Assembly (NCBI GenBank): GCA_003491285.1
Contig: CP022705.1
Coordinates: 1,051,501 to 1,115,500, forward strand
Reading direction: 5' to 3'
DNA: 64,000 bases
DNA from: Methanobacterium sp. BRmetb2
GTDB lineage: Archaea; Methanobacteriota; Methanobacteria; Methanobacteriales; Methanobacteriaceae
Shown: positions 1 to 9,471 of the stretch, piece after piece
How the letters are laid out: each line of letters starts with the position of its first letter
Position numbering within the stretch: the stretch's first letter is position 1
Translations under genes and position numbers: made by a program
The notes under the pieces: model-generated
What the model was told of the DNA's origin: nothing
The model's database searches: none
What the model saw: the letters and a program-made list of their open reading frames with translations, nothing else

Positions 1-27
1 TAAAAAAATTATTTTTTTATGTTATAT

Positions 28-728
28 TCAATTTAGTATTAACATTATCACTAGAACCAAGCTGTTTGTGGCCAGTGGATATGTGAGTCTTGTTGATATA
101 GGGATTACTATATTATTTGGATCCCAATCATTTTCATAGCTTTTAAGAGAAATTAAAGCTGTGGAAGAAAGGAGTATTATCTAAGAGAATACTCCCAAAA
201 ACGGAGATAATTGTAAAATCCATTATACTCATGCTTTCGAATCCCATTAGAACGCTGAATCCTTTAGCCATAAAAGCCAAGAAAATCGACATCATAATGG
301 TTAAAATAATAATAGAAGCAATATTTTCACTTAATATTCTTGACCTTTTAAGTTCAGGGGATAAAGTGCCAATATGTAGATTAGAATTTAAACAGACCCT
401 AATGCTCCAAATAGGTTACCCCTCATACCTATTGCGCCAGGAATTAAAACAAGTAATCCCGGAAATGCCTCCAGCTGCGAGGTCATCATACTTAAAAACA
501 AGCCAGCCAGTATTCCTCCTAAATATTGATAAGTATAGCAATAAAACTTTCACCTAAAACTCGTTTTACATCAGCGCAAAATAATGAAAGTTTGTTTAAT
601 GCTGAAAATGGTGCATAAAATAATTTGATAGCGCTTTTAGAGATTACTATAACAACTTCGACTAGAATTAGTGGTATATTTTCTATGAACTTCCTGATCT
701 TCATAAAAAGTTGATCTAGATTCGTCAC
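28..728 (-). pseudogene. Decayed MgtE/SLC41-type divalent cation transporter
   Basis: Reading the minus strand gives recognisable pieces of an MgtE-type integral membrane transporter in successive, different frames. The pieces are an N-terminal part (KIRKFIENIPLIL), then LGGILAGLFLSMM and PGAIGMRGNLFGALGS, then HIGTLSPELKRSRILSENIA with FMAKGF and MGFES, and finally ENDWDPNNIVIPI near the C-terminus. Frame changes fall near 530, 390 and 170, and no single frame covers more than about a third of the protein. A GTG start at 728 still has a good GGTGAT ribosome site. It lies 45 bp behind the PhoU/TrkA-C gene, the usual partner of such transporters. Several frameshifts suggest true decay, although sequencing errors cannot be excluded from one sequence. 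Confidence 0.72.
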
Positions 729-772
729 TTGGATCACCAGCTATCATAAATCATACACCCCGTCAAACTTTT

Positions 773-1354
773 CTAAAGATCGTCCATTTTAATCTCATTT
801 TTGGCTAATTTCCTTAACAGATCCGCGCCAACTTCGTTTCCCTTGGCAATAAGTGTGTCTTTACTGCATAGAATTGTATTTCTGTCTGGTCCATAAATCC
901 AAGATTCATTTCTTCTTATTGCAATTACTCTCATACCAGTCCTTGTGGCAAGAAGAAGTGCTCCCAAAGAATTATCTGATAGTTCTGAACCTTTATTTAT
1001 AGTGACTCTAACTATTATTTCTTCTGACTCTTCCATAACCATTTTAAAAACAGGATGTGGCTTAATCCCTTTTAAAACCAGATCGGCTATGTCCTTGGCA
1101 GAATTAGCAATACTTTCTGCAGCTTCACCAACCTCGAGAAGGGCGGTTAATTTTTCAGCGTCTTCAACAGACCTTGCTGCAAGGAGAGATTCCTTTTTTA
1201 TCTCATAGTTAAGTCGATTAACCTTATTTTCTAGTTTTAAAACTTCTTCAGCCGCATCTTTGCTATTAAAAAGCAGGGCGGAGTAGGCCAGATCAACCAT
1301 CAGCTCGGACATGTTCTTCATTTCGATCAAGATATCCTTAACACTTTTCGACAC
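773..1354 (-). CDS. PhoU-like / TrkA-C (RCK_C) domain regulatory protein
   Basis: This 193-residue soluble protein has an N-terminal PhoU-like helical half (about residues 1-95, rich in heptad-like Leu/Ala/Glu) and a C-terminal TrkA-C ligand-binding fold (about 105-190, with the typical VRVTINKGSELS and GADLLRKLA segments). Proteins of this build usually regulate cation channels or transporters at the membrane. The GTG start is fixed by GGAGG seven bases upstream. It sits directly upstream of the broken MgtE-like gene and was probably co-transcribed with it, so it may now act on another transporter or be an orphan. Family assignment is good; the partner and ligand are inference. Confidence 0.8.
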   Translation of the reverse strand: MSKSVKDILIEMKNMSELMVDLAYSALLFNSKDAAEEVLKLENKVNRLNYEIKKESLLAARSVEDAEKLTALLEVGEAAESIANSAKDIADLVLKGIKPHPVFKMVMEESEEIIVRVTINKGSELSDNSLGALLLATRTGMRVIAIRRNESWIYGPDRNTILCSKDTLIAKGNEVGADLLRKLAKNEIKMDDL

Positions 1355-1535
1355 CTTTCATCCTCCAAATCTAGGTAATAAGATTAGAATATATTAAGAT
1401 AAAAACTTTTTCAATTTTATGAAAACCTATCATCAGTCAAATACTAGAAGAGTGTACTAATACTGAAAATTTAATGACCCAAATTACTATGCATGAAAAA
1501 TTTAGGTAAAAAATGGACTAATATTATAATTTTCA

Positions 1536-2603
1536 TCATTCATTATATGTGGTGTGTATACATTCTCTTCTTAATTTTAATAGTTCTTTCTTTTTATTTT
1601 TAAGGTCATCTGTTTCTTTAAGAATTTTTTGAAGTTTAGGTAATATGCACTCCACTGTTTTATCTTCATGGATCCATAAACAGTCAAGACAGCTCCATAC
1701 ATTTTTACCTTTAATCCATTTTCCACCGGTAGAACTGTCTCCACAAGGATAAAAGGGACAATAACAGAATGTACAATTCTGTGGATGTTGGTGGCAAGGA
1801 TAATATTCGCATTCCAGGTTAGATCCCTCTACTATTTCCCCCTTTAAAAATTTATCATAAAATTCAACAGCCGCAGAATGAATTTCTGAGGGAACCACAT
1901 ACCCTCGTGGTGTGATCATATATCCTTCGCAGACATAAGTCATAGAATTTCCAACTATCAAAGTAGTGGACATATTAATCTCTTTGTCTGGTAAATCTTC
2001 AAGAGTGGTGATTTCAACTTCTGAAACTTCATCTCGACTCATAACTATTCCAACAGGTGTAGACAATTTTTTATACTTAATCAGAAGATTATAGGCTTCT
2101 TGAAAAGGTTTTTTACGAGTTTTACTTAACGGATTGTAAAACGCTATGACGAAGTCTCCCTTACAAGCACTCTCTACTTTTCTTTTAATTTCAGATAAAG
2201 GAGTTAGTATATCACTTAGACTAATAACAGCAAAATCGTGTAAAGGAGCCCCTAAAAGAGATGCAGCAAAATTTACTGCTGTAATACCAGGGATAACTTC
2301 TACAGACAAACCATCGTATTTTCCAATTAACTGAAAAAGTACATTACCCATTCCAAATATTCCAGGATCACCAGAACTAACCAGCGCAACATTTTTACCT
2401 TGAAGAGATTTATGAATGGCCATTTCAGCCCTTCGTATTTCATCTCCCATCCCTTTTTTTATTACTTCTTTGCCATCTAAAAGATCCTGAATAGGTTTAA
2501 TATATCCCTTATATGCTATTACTACTTCAGCATTTTTTATGGCTTCAACTGCCTTAAAACTAATGTTTTCTCGTGATGGGCCTATCCCAACTATACTGAT
2601 CAA
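1536..2603 (-). CDS. cobJ: Cobalt-precorrin-3 C17-methyltransferase with Cys-rich C-terminal domain
   Basis: Residues 1-240 form a tetrapyrrole (TP) methylase: glycine-rich SIVGIGP start, SSGDPGIFGMG loop and PGITA motif. CobJ/CbiH uses S-adenosylmethionine to methylate C17 and contract the corrin ring in cobamide synthesis. Residues about 250-325 add a second domain with at least ten cysteines (CEYYPC, CTFCYCPFYPC, CLDC), resembling the small zf-like metal-binding domain found in some archaea. I chose the TTG at 2603 because GGTGAT lies four bases before it; the GTG at 2612 is part of that ribosome site. cbiG and cbiB lie 4-6 kb away on the same strand, so the pathway genes are near but not in one operon. 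Confidence 0.9.
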   Translation of the reverse strand: MISIVGIGPSRENISFKAVEAIKNAEVVIAYKGYIKPIQDLLDGKEVIKKGMGDEIRRAEMAIHKSLQGKNVALVSSGDPGIFGMGNVLFQLIGKYDGLSVEVIPGITAVNFAASLLGAPLHDFAVISLSDILTPLSEIKRKVESACKGDFVIAFYNPLSKTRKKPFQEAYNLLIKYKKLSTPVGIVMSRDEVSEVEITTLEDLPDKEINMSTTLIVGNSMTYVCEGYMITPRGYVVPSEIHSAAVEFYDKFLKGEIVEGSNLECEYYPCHQHPQNCTFCYCPFYPCGDSSTGGKWIKGKNVWSCLDCLWIHEDKTVECILPKLQKILKETDDLKNKKKELLKLRRECIHTTYNE

Positions 2604-2683
2604 TTTAATCACCTTAAATATCGGATTTCAGTAGGTATAATGGAACTTGATTAAATGATGTTTATTTGATATATAATCACTAA

Positions 2684-3217
2684 CTACGTGTTCATATTAG
2701 TATTGGCATACAATCTACCGACGGAAACTATTTTAATAGTATTTACATTTATTTCAATACCTTTTGCAGTCATATTACCTACAGCAGTGGCCCGAATACT
2801 ATAAGTTTCATTGGGAGCTATAACTATAGTTCCTCCTGTTTTATTACTGCCGGAACCGCTGATAGACTCTTTATATCCTGTAGCTGTAATATTTACCTGG
2901 AAATTTTCATTGTCTGTATCGGCGAAAGTTGTGATAGTTAGAGTATCCAGATTTATACCATCTATACCACCCTTTGTTTTAAGAGCTTCTACCACTTCAG
3001 TAGGGTTAGTTGCATTAAATGAATCTGGTGTGGGGGTAAATGTAGAATTAAGGCCTTCAAAATTCAGGAGCGAAGCTATTGCATTTATCTGGAAATCAAA
3101 TAATTTTTCAATGTCTGGGGGTTGAGATGTAACAATAGTGTAAGAACTTACCAGTCCTGCTTCAAAAAACAAGAAGAAGACTAGAAGAAATAGTATGAAT
3201 TTTATGATTCGGGACAC
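2684..3217 (-). CDS. Secreted or membrane-anchored protein of unknown function
   Basis: I do not recognise a family for this 177-residue protein. It starts at GTG with GGTGAT three bases upstream. Residues 5-25 are a strongly hydrophobic segment after MSRIIK, so it is a signal peptide or an N-terminal anchor. The rest is Thr/Asn/Ser-rich with predicted beta character and at least six N-x-S/T sequons (NSTF, NATN, NITA, NKTG, NETY, NMTA), which fits an extracellular N-glycosylated archaeal protein. It lies between cobJ and the divergent PolD small subunit gene. The 278 bp up to that gene are AT-rich and must hold both promoters; nothing else is visible there. Confidence 0.65.
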   Translation of the reverse strand: MSRIIKFILFLLVFFLFFEAGLVSSYTIVTSQPPDIEKLFDFQINAIASLLNFEGLNSTFTPTPDSFNATNPTEVVEALKTKGGIDGINLDTLTITTFADTDNENFQVNITATGYKESISGSGSNKTGGTIVIAPNETYSIRATAVGNMTAKGIEINVNTIKIVSVGRLYANTNMNT

Positions 3218-3495
3218 ATAATCACCTTTATATTAATTTTAAAATTTTTTTTTGTATTGATTTATAAAATCTACACTTAAAACAATTTAACATTTAGTAT
3301 GATCCATTTTAAATACTGTTTTTAAGTAAATGATCCGTATCTTCAAAAAGATTATATTAACATATTTAATGTATGAATTTTTCTAATATGAAACTAAGTT
3401 ATTTATTTATTTTTTTAAATAAAATTTTTATTAGAATCAATCTTATAATTGAAGTTAATAATATATAGTACTAATAAGTTTTTAAGGGTTAAGTT

Positions 3496-5016
3496 ATGAG
3501 TGAAGATATTATCATAAAATTTGCTGATGCAGGGATTTTAATAAACGATACTGCGTATGAAATGATTAATAAACTTAAAAATCCTTTAACTATTACTGAA
3601 AAAATAATAAAGGATTTAAATAAAAAGGATAAAGAGTTATTAATCTTAACAGAGGATGATTTAAATTGTTATATCCCCAGCCGGGCCGCATCTCCGCTTT
3701 CATCCTTGCCTAAAAGTATATCGAAAACCGTGGAAGATGTTACTTCAGAGGAAATAAAGGTTAAAAAAACTTCAGATTTTGTTAAAAAAGATAAAAAACC
3801 TAAAACTTTTAATTTTAACATCATACAGGATACTAGTAAGCAATCATATACTAATGGGGAAATTAAAGATTTATCAAGCTATTTTAACAGCAGATATCAA
3901 AAATTAAGAGGTTTAATACAGAAAAGGGGAAATATGCAAGATAGTGTTACTATTAAAGATATTTCAAAATCCCAAGATGTGGTAAAAATCATAGGAATAG
4001 TCAATGATATAAGAACCACTAAAAATAATCACAAAATTATCGAATTAGAAGATGAAAGCGATGAAACTATAGTTCTAATCCATAATGAAAATCATAAACT
4101 CTTTGAAAAATCTGAAAACATTGTAAAAGACGAAATAATTGGAGTAATAGGAAGTAGGAAAGGAACCATGGTTATCGCATCAGAGGTTATACATCCAGGT
4201 GTACCTCGTGTTGAAGAAGTAAATATGGATTTTAGCACTGTTTTTCTCTCAGATATTCATATTGGTAGTTCCACATTCTTAGATAATGCATTTTCCAAGT
4301 TCATAAGCTGGATAAATGGTGATTATGGCACACCTGAACATCATGAAATTGCCAATGATGTTAAATATTTGATAATTGCAGGGGATATAGTAGATGGAAT
4401 AGGTGTATATCCTCATCAAGAAAAAGAGTTGATAATAAAGGATATTTATGACCAATATGAAGAGGCAGCAAGACTTATAGGTGAAATTAACAGGGACATA
4501 AAAATAGTAATAGCCCCTGGAAACCACGATGCATCCCGACTGGCTGAACCCCAACCAGCCATACCTATCAAATATGCTGAGGAATTATATCAATTGAAAA
4601 ATGTGGAATTTGTAAGTAATCCGTCCTGGGTAAGTTTAGATGGTATAAAAACCTTAATTTACCATGGTAGAAGCTTTGATGATCTGGCAATGACTGTAAA
4701 AGGACTATCACATCAAAATTCAGATTTAATCATGAAAGAGATACTTGAAAAAAGGCATATTGCACCAATATATGGTGAAAGAACCCCATTAGCATCAGAA
4801 GTAGAAGATCACCTAGTCATAGATGAAATTCCGCACATATTTCACACGGGACACGTTCATATAAACGCTTATAAAAAATATAAAGGTATTCACCTTATTA
4901 ACTCAGGTACCTTCCAGTCTCAGACAGAATTCCAGAAGATCTACAACATTGTGCCAACATGTGGAGAAGTACCAATTTTAAATCAAGGTGTTTTTAAACA
5001 ACTTAAATTTGCTTAA
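3496..5016 (+). CDS. polB: DNA polymerase D (Pol II) small subunit DP1, proofreading exonuclease
   Basis: DP1 is the 3'-5' exonuclease subunit of the euryarchaeal replicative polymerase PolD. After a variable N-terminus (1-150) comes an OB-fold (about 155-240), then a calcineurin-like phosphoesterase domain with all metal-binding motifs: DIHIG near 253, GDIVDG near 296, PGNHD near 341 and TGHVH near 452. The length (506) is normal for the family. The large subunit DP2 is not in the window, as is usual. The gene is a few kb from the replication origin and cdc6, a linkage known from Methanothermobacter. A weak GGGT precedes the ATG. Confidence 0.95.
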   Translation: MSEDIIIKFADAGILINDTAYEMINKLKNPLTITEKIIKDLNKKDKELLILTEDDLNCYIPSRAASPLSSLPKSISKTVEDVTSEEIKVKKTSDFVKKDKKPKTFNFNIIQDTSKQSYTNGEIKDLSSYFNSRYQKLRGLIQKRGNMQDSVTIKDISKSQDVVKIIGIVNDIRTTKNNHKIIELEDESDETIVLIHNENHKLFEKSENIVKDEIIGVIGSRKGTMVIASEVIHPGVPRVEEVNMDFSTVFLSDIHIGSSTFLDNAFSKFISWINGDYGTPEHHEIANDVKYLIIAGDIVDGIGVYPHQEKELIIKDIYDQYEEAARLIGEINRDIKIVIAPGNHDASRLAEPQPAIPIKYAEELYQLKNVEFVSNPSWVSLDGIKTLIYHGRSFDDLAMTVKGLSHQNSDLIMKEILEKRHIAPIYGERTPLASEVEDHLVIDEIPHIFHTGHVHINAYKKYKGIHLINSGTFQSQTEFQKIYNIVPTCGEVPILNQGVFKQLKFA

Positions 5017-5065
5017 ATTTTTTAAAATAGCTAATTCATGTTTATTTTATATGGGAGGTTTCAAA

Positions 5066-5644
5066 ATTAGAAAATTTGTAATCAATAAAATTGTGGAAAC
5101 ATGCCATTACCTGTATCAGCGCAAACTAGTTTCTGGTAAAGGTGGTAATGTTAGCTGTAAATTTGAAGATTCAGGAGAGGTTAAAATTGCCATAACTGGA
5201 AGTGGCACCTCCTTTAAAACCATTGAAAATAAAGATGTGTTAATTACGGATTTGTCAAGTAATATATTATCTGGAGATGGAAAACCATCGTCAGAGTTAG
5301 GAATGCACTTGGCAATCTATAAAAAAAGACCTGATCTAAACAGTATTGTTCATACCCATTCACCATATACCGCTGGATTTGCTTTTTCTGATAAAAAATT
5401 AAAAAGATTAGAAGGTTTTGGAGCGATAAAAAATGAATTTATTAGTATGGTTGAATATGCTCCTCCCGGCTCCATTGAATTAGCAAATTACACTTCAAAA
5501 GCAATGGAAAAAGAGAATGTAGTTTTACTTAAAAGTCATGGCTTAATAGTTGCAGAAAAAGATATAGATGAAGCTGCTCTTCTTGCTGAATTTATTGAAG
5601 AATCAGCTAAAACCCAGCTTGTAGGTTATATACTTAGTCTCTGA
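5066..5644 (+). CDS. fucA: Class II aldolase/adducin family, L-fuculose-1-phosphate aldolase-like; likely ATT start
   Basis: The protein has the class II aldolase fold with the zinc-site HTHS pair (near residue 95) and a later KSHGL histidine. Relatives such as Methanocaldococcus MJ1418 cleave L-fuculose-1-phosphate to dihydroxyacetone phosphate and lactaldehyde, a suggested lactate source for coenzyme F420. An ATG at 5051 is in frame, but the only strong ribosome site (GGAGG, 5054-5058) lies after it and is exactly seven bases before an ATT at 5066. I therefore place the start at ATT, giving about 192 residues that begin close to the conserved VETCHYLYQRKL segment. Its 3' end overlaps the converging UPF0147 gene by 11 bp. 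Confidence 0.85.
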   Translation: MRKFVINKIVETCHYLYQRKLVSGKGGNVSCKFEDSGEVKIAITGSGTSFKTIENKDVLITDLSSNILSGDGKPSSELGMHLAIYKKRPDLNSIVHTHSPYTAGFAFSDKKLKRLEGFGAIKNEFISMVEYAPPGSIELANYTSKAMEKENVVLLKSHGLIVAEKDIDEAALLAEFIEESAKTQLVGYILSL

Positions 5645-5888
5645 TAGATTCTAGTTCGCTTAAAACGTTCCAAATAAGAGTTCGGGCATGTATAGGTATA
5701 TTAGGATCATTACTAATTTCGTCTAGTATAGAAATCACTGTACTCGCCCTTATAGTAGAATCTTCATCCTCATTCATCAATATATCATTTGATTCCTCAG
5801 CTGCGCGCCTAATATTTCTGGGCACACTTGTATCTTCCATTATATGTTTTAATATTTCAGAAACGCGATTAAATGCATCATTACTCAT
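5634..5888 (-). CDS. UPF0147 family protein
   Basis: This 84-residue acidic, all-helical protein matches the archaeal UPF0147 family (SVPRNIRRAAEESN near residue 20, STIRASTVISILDEISNDPN near 45). The function is unknown. The ATG has GGAGG seven bases upstream, a textbook spacing. It converges on the aldolase gene with an 11 bp overlap. The following 268 bp to cbiG contain only AT-rich sequence. Confidence 0.88.
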   Translation of the reverse strand: MSNDAFNRVSEILKHIMEDTSVPRNIRRAAEESNDILMNEDEDSTIRASTVISILDEISNDPNIPIHARTLIWNVLSELESIRD

Positions 5889-6156
5889 ATTATATCCTCC
5901 AGAATTAATAAATTATATGAAAATTTAATTATTGTTATCCATGTTGGTTTATATTAACTGCCTTAAAAACCTTTTGCTGATAAAAAGATCCATATTTAAT
6001 CAACAGTATTTACTGTGATAATCATTAAAAATGAATAATAACTGATTTTAAAATTCATATTTGATTATATGGAAATTAAATTTGAATATAATGATTAATA
6101 AAGTTAGTATAATAAAATTAATTTATTAAAATTCAATTTTATTTATTTAAGGGATT

Positions 6157-7149
6157 TTAAGGTGAAATTGCTGCAGCTACAGTTACACCATTGAAAGCTA
6201 TTTTTTTAAGAATTAAATGAGAATTTTCACCAGCACTTATCAAAGCACACGGCTGACAGACTCCTCCCACACCAAAGATTTCCTTTACAAAAGGAGAGTC
6301 ATCATATTCATTACTTTTAAAATCCTTTAAAACATGGTGAGGGATTATTTCAAGCGGAATATCATGTTCTAATGCAAAATCAGTGATTCCTTGTTCATAT
6401 TTTTTCATTTCTGCAGTTGAAATTGAATCAATTCTTTCAATAGGTATGTTCAAATAATTTAAAGCATTTTTAACTGCCAAATCGACTTTAATTTTAGAAA
6501 CACCTTTTTTTGAGCCAATACCTATCACGAATTTTTTAGGTTTTAACTCTAATGAATCTGAACCAGTTGAAGCTTTAATTAAATCGTCTTTCGAATTTTC
6601 AGAGAAAGAATATGTGTTATTAATAATAGAATATCCTTTTAAAAATTTGAATTTGGGTGGTATGGATAAATTAACATTTTTATTTTCTATGATGGCAGAA
6701 TTAATTATTTTAATTTTTTCAGATCCTTGAATTCCCAGTAGATATTGCCTCGCTAACTCATCAATACCAATTTTTCCATGAACATCTGTAGATGTAGTTA
6801 TAACTGCATTTGCATTTGTTAATTTACTTATCTTAGTTGCAAAAGCATTTGAACCCCCTATATGTCCAGATAATAGACTTATAACATTAGATCCTAGATC
6901 ATCCATGACTAAAACTCCAGGATCTACAAATTTATTTTTTTTAAATTTGCATAAATTTCTAACCATTATTCCAGTTGCCATTATACCAAGAATCATCTCA
7001 TATTTTGAAAAAATCTGTTTTAAAGTGTTTTTCACATTTTTCTGGAAGATATCAACTTTGAATATTGTAGGGTCCTCTTCTAGTTTCTCAGATATCTTTT
7101 TTGCTAATTCATATCCAGATGAACTAACAACAATTATGGCTATTTTCAT
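6157..7149 (-). CDS. cbiG: Cobalt-precorrin-5A hydrolase CbiG
   Basis: CbiG opens the delta-lactone ring of cobalt-precorrin-5A and releases acetaldehyde in anaerobic cobamide synthesis. The 330 residues show the CbiG N-terminal part, a central region (LLSGHIGGSNAFA, residues about 88-100) and the C-terminal CobE/GbiG domain (GIGSKKGVS near 212; VGGVCQPCALISAG near the end). Lengths and order match the archaeal family. GTGAT three bases before the ATG sets the start. cbiB follows upstream on the same strand after 119 bp, so the two probably respond to the same cobamide need. Confidence 0.92.
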   Translation of the reverse strand: MKIAIIVVSSSGYELAKKISEKLEEDPTIFKVDIFQKNVKNTLKQIFSKYEMILGIMATGIMVRNLCKFKKNKFVDPGVLVMDDLGSNVISLLSGHIGGSNAFATKISKLTNANAVITTSTDVHGKIGIDELARQYLLGIQGSEKIKIINSAIIENKNVNLSIPPKFKFLKGYSIINNTYSFSENSKDDLIKASTGSDSLELKPKKFVIGIGSKKGVSKIKVDLAVKNALNYLNIPIERIDSISTAEMKKYEQGITDFALEHDIPLEIIPHHVLKDFKSNEYDDSPFVKEIFGVGGVCQPCALISAGENSHLILKKIAFNGVTVAAAISP

Positions 7150-7268
7150 TTGATCACAATCTAATTTAATAATATATATTGATTAAATAATATTTAACGA
7201 TTTGAAACATCAATGAGATTTAAGTTATATATAATTATTATTTTCTAATACTAACCTCTAATTGTTAG

Positions 7269-8225
7269 TTATAATAAAGTGAAGGTTAGAATTGATATAA
7301 AAAATGCATAAAGTAAGGATGAAATTATTATAAATAGAGCTATGGTTATTTCAGTCAATAATATTGCCTCATCTATTGTTTCAATTTCCAAAGAATTGAT
7401 ATTGTTACCTAACTGATACACTCCTTTCTTGGTCAGTTTAACTTTTAAAGCACCAGCTGCTGCTGCCATAGAATATCCTGAATTTGGACTGGGTGTATTT
7501 TTAGCATCTCTTATCATGATTTTATAGGCATTTTTCCAGTCTTTCTGTAATATAAATGCTGAAAATATAATTAAAAGTCCTGTTATTCTGGCCGGTATAT
7601 AATTGAGGATATCATCTAATTTTGCTGGAAACCAGCCTATTTCAATATTTTCAGGATCCTTATAGCCGACCATTGCATCAAGTGTGTTTACTACTCTGTA
7701 AGCTACACCACCCAATACTCCTAATAAAAATGAATAAAATAATGGTGAAATGATAGAGTCTGTAATATTTTCAGTGAGACTCTCAATACTGGCGGAGATT
7801 AACTCTCTTTGTGTAAGATCAGATGTATCTCTGCTCACAAGATATGATACAGAAATTCTAGCTTCATTAATATCAAATTCTAAATTATTTTTCACATTAA
7901 TGATCGAAGTAATAAGGAATTTGATTGAAAAAATAGAAGATAATATTATAGATCCTACTATCAAATAGATTAAATCATTGATTTTAGATATTTCAAGAAA
8001 TATATAAGCAATTAAAACAAATATTATTATTGTTAAGAAAGTTAATAAAATACCAGTCCACTTACTGTTGAAAGGCGCTAATAACTTTTTAAAATAGTCA
8101 ATAATATTTCCCATCAAAACAACAGGATGGATTTTTGTAGGTGGTTCTCCAAACAATATATCTATCAATACAGCAGTAATAATTATGAATAATATTTCCA
8201 TGGATTTCATTTGTATCCATTTCAT
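7269..8225 (-). CDS. cobD: Adenosylcobinamide-phosphate synthase CbiB/CobD
   Basis: CbiB attaches the aminopropanol (phosphate) arm to adenosylcobyric acid at the membrane. The protein is polytopic, with hydrophobic stretches near 10-25, 55-75, 78-100, 155-175, 205-220 and 295-318, and has the family motifs DILFGEPPTKIHPVVLMG (near 22), TDLTQRELISASIESLTENI (near 135) and SPNSGYSMAAAAGAL (near 250). The start is uncertain: in-frame ATGs at 8210 and 8201 would also leave the conserved core intact, and none has a strong ribosome site. It diverges from the DUF2299 gene at 8271. Confidence 0.92.
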   Translation of the reverse strand: MKWIQMKSMEILFIIITAVLIDILFGEPPTKIHPVVLMGNIIDYFKKLLAPFNSKWTGILLTFLTIIIFVLIAYIFLEISKINDLIYLIVGSIILSSIFSIKFLITSIINVKNNLEFDINEARISVSYLVSRDTSDLTQRELISASIESLTENITDSIISPLFYSFLLGVLGGVAYRVVNTLDAMVGYKDPENIEIGWFPAKLDDILNYIPARITGLLIIFSAFILQKDWKNAYKIMIRDAKNTPSPNSGYSMAAAAGALKVKLTKKGVYQLGNNINSLEIETIDEAILLTEITIALFIIISSLLYAFFISILTFTLL

Positions 8226-8270
8226 AAAAAGTCTTATTGATTTTTAATTTCTTCATACAAAGGTGTTAAA

Positions 8271-8756
8271 ATGAAAAATTTAGAGGATAAAATACAAAAA
8301 TGGCTCTCAGATGAAGGTTTATTTAGAAAAAAAGTTCATGATGATAATAGTAACTTTCATTTTTTAATCCATTATCCTGATGAGCATGTAATGGATGTTA
8401 TACAACCAAAAGGAAAAAAAGATATGATAGTTGTAGGCTGTGCAACCAATGTAAGTCCTGAACATTTAAATGAAATGAATAAAATGTCAGCCAAAGAGAA
8501 GGAAGATTTTATTTGGGATTTCAGGTTTGGATTAAATAAATATACTGTTGATTTCCAAATGCAACATCCTGAAAATGTGCTAAATAATTTTATTGTAACT
8601 ACGGAAATATTTGAAGATGGATTAACCAAGGATAAATTGATTTCCTCAATAAAAAATATTTTTCGTGCAAAGATACAAGGTGTGTGGAGAATACAAAAAA
8701 AGTTTGGTACCCATGATGAAAGCGAAAAGGGTATCTCTGATTCTATGTATGTTTGA
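8271..8756 (+). CDS. DUF2299 family protein
   Basis: This 161-residue soluble protein resembles the archaeal DUF2299 family: an N-terminal amphipathic helix (LEDKIQKWLSDEGLF), a beta-rich middle (FHFLIHYPDEHVMDVIQP) and a C-terminal helix ending in GVWRIQKKFG. This fold has been likened to type III secretion chaperone-like domains, but the cellular role is unknown. GGTGTT three to four bases before the ATG is a good ribosome site. It is the last gene before the replication origin, so its position may matter more for origin mapping than its function. Confidence 0.75.
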   Translation: MKNLEDKIQKWLSDEGLFRKKVHDDNSNFHFLIHYPDEHVMDVIQPKGKKDMIVVGCATNVSPEHLNEMNKMSAKEKEDFIWDFRFGLNKYTVDFQMQHPENVLNNFIVTTEIFEDGLTKDKLISSIKNIFRAKIQGVWRIQKKFGTHDESEKGISDSMYV

Positions 8757-8848
8757 ATAAATTATTTAAACATTGTATTGTTGAATAGTAGAAGATTATT
8801 ATAATATTTTTCATAAAATAAGCTATAAAAAGAAGTATAAATAACTAA

Positions 8849-9123
8849 AGATACATTTCCAGTGTAAAATTTTTAATGAAAATATTGTTGAAAACGGAGA
8901 TACATTTCCAGTGTAAAAATTTCAAACTATCAATGAAAGTTAACAAAGAGAGATACATTTCAAGTGTATTGAAAAAAAGTTGATGTTATAATTAGTAAGA
9001 GAGGTACATTTCAACTGAAAAAATATTAAAGATAACAATAATATTTAGGTAAGAGAGATACATTTCAAGTGAAAAAATAAAAAGCATATCTTTAATGATT
9101 TTAGAGGTACATTTCAAGTGAAA
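8849..9123 (-). repeat. Left cluster of six origin-recognition repeats
   Basis: Copies begin at about 8849, 8898, 8951, 9000, 9056 and 9103. On the plus strand each reads AGATACATTTCMAGTG or AGAGGTACATTTCAAGTG, often followed by TAAA. Spacing is about 46-56 bp, near five DNA helical turns, so bound Orc1/Cdc6 molecules would lie on roughly one face. The first two copies have a C for A change in the core (TTTCCAGTGT), and the fourth has TTTCAACTG. Confidence 0.9.
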
Positions 9124-9471
9124 AATTATTAAGTTAAAATCAATTAAAACAATTTTAAAAAAATATTAACTAAAAATTAATAGTTAATTAGAAAATAATT
9201 CACTTATGTTTCTTTGATACTTAATCAAAGATTTAAAATTATTTTAAATTTTAATTTTTTCATAATATTGTCTTTCTAAATTTTTGTTCCTGAAAATTTT
9301 TTATTTAGTTGTTAATATTTAAAGCTCTAATATAACTTAAAACTATTTAATAACTATTTTTATAACCTTTTAAGTATTAAATAATTATATATAATATAAA
9401 AACAAATTATTATACGTTGAATTAATATTTTACATATACAAAATAATAGTTAGTATTATATTCATACTTTT
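9124..9471. other. AT-rich putative DNA unwinding element between ORB clusters
   Basis: This stretch is almost entirely A and T with long A/T runs, contains no repeat of the ORB type, and lies between the two inverted ORB clusters. That is the expected place for strand opening by Orc1/Cdc6 and loading of MCM. The opening site itself is inferred. Confidence 0.7.

Noticed and set aside
231..557. Plus-strand open frame of 108 codons
   Set aside because: It lies opposite the decayed MgtE-like gene, has no ribosome site and no family resemblance.
5051..5053. ATG start of the aldolase gene
   Set aside because: The ribosome site lies downstream of this ATG; no site precedes it. Kept as the main alternative.
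8849..9123. Regularly spaced repeats that might be a CRISPR array
   Set aside because: Repeats are short and imperfect, also occur in inverted orientation on the other side, match archaeal ORB sequence, and lie beside cdc6; no cas genes are present.
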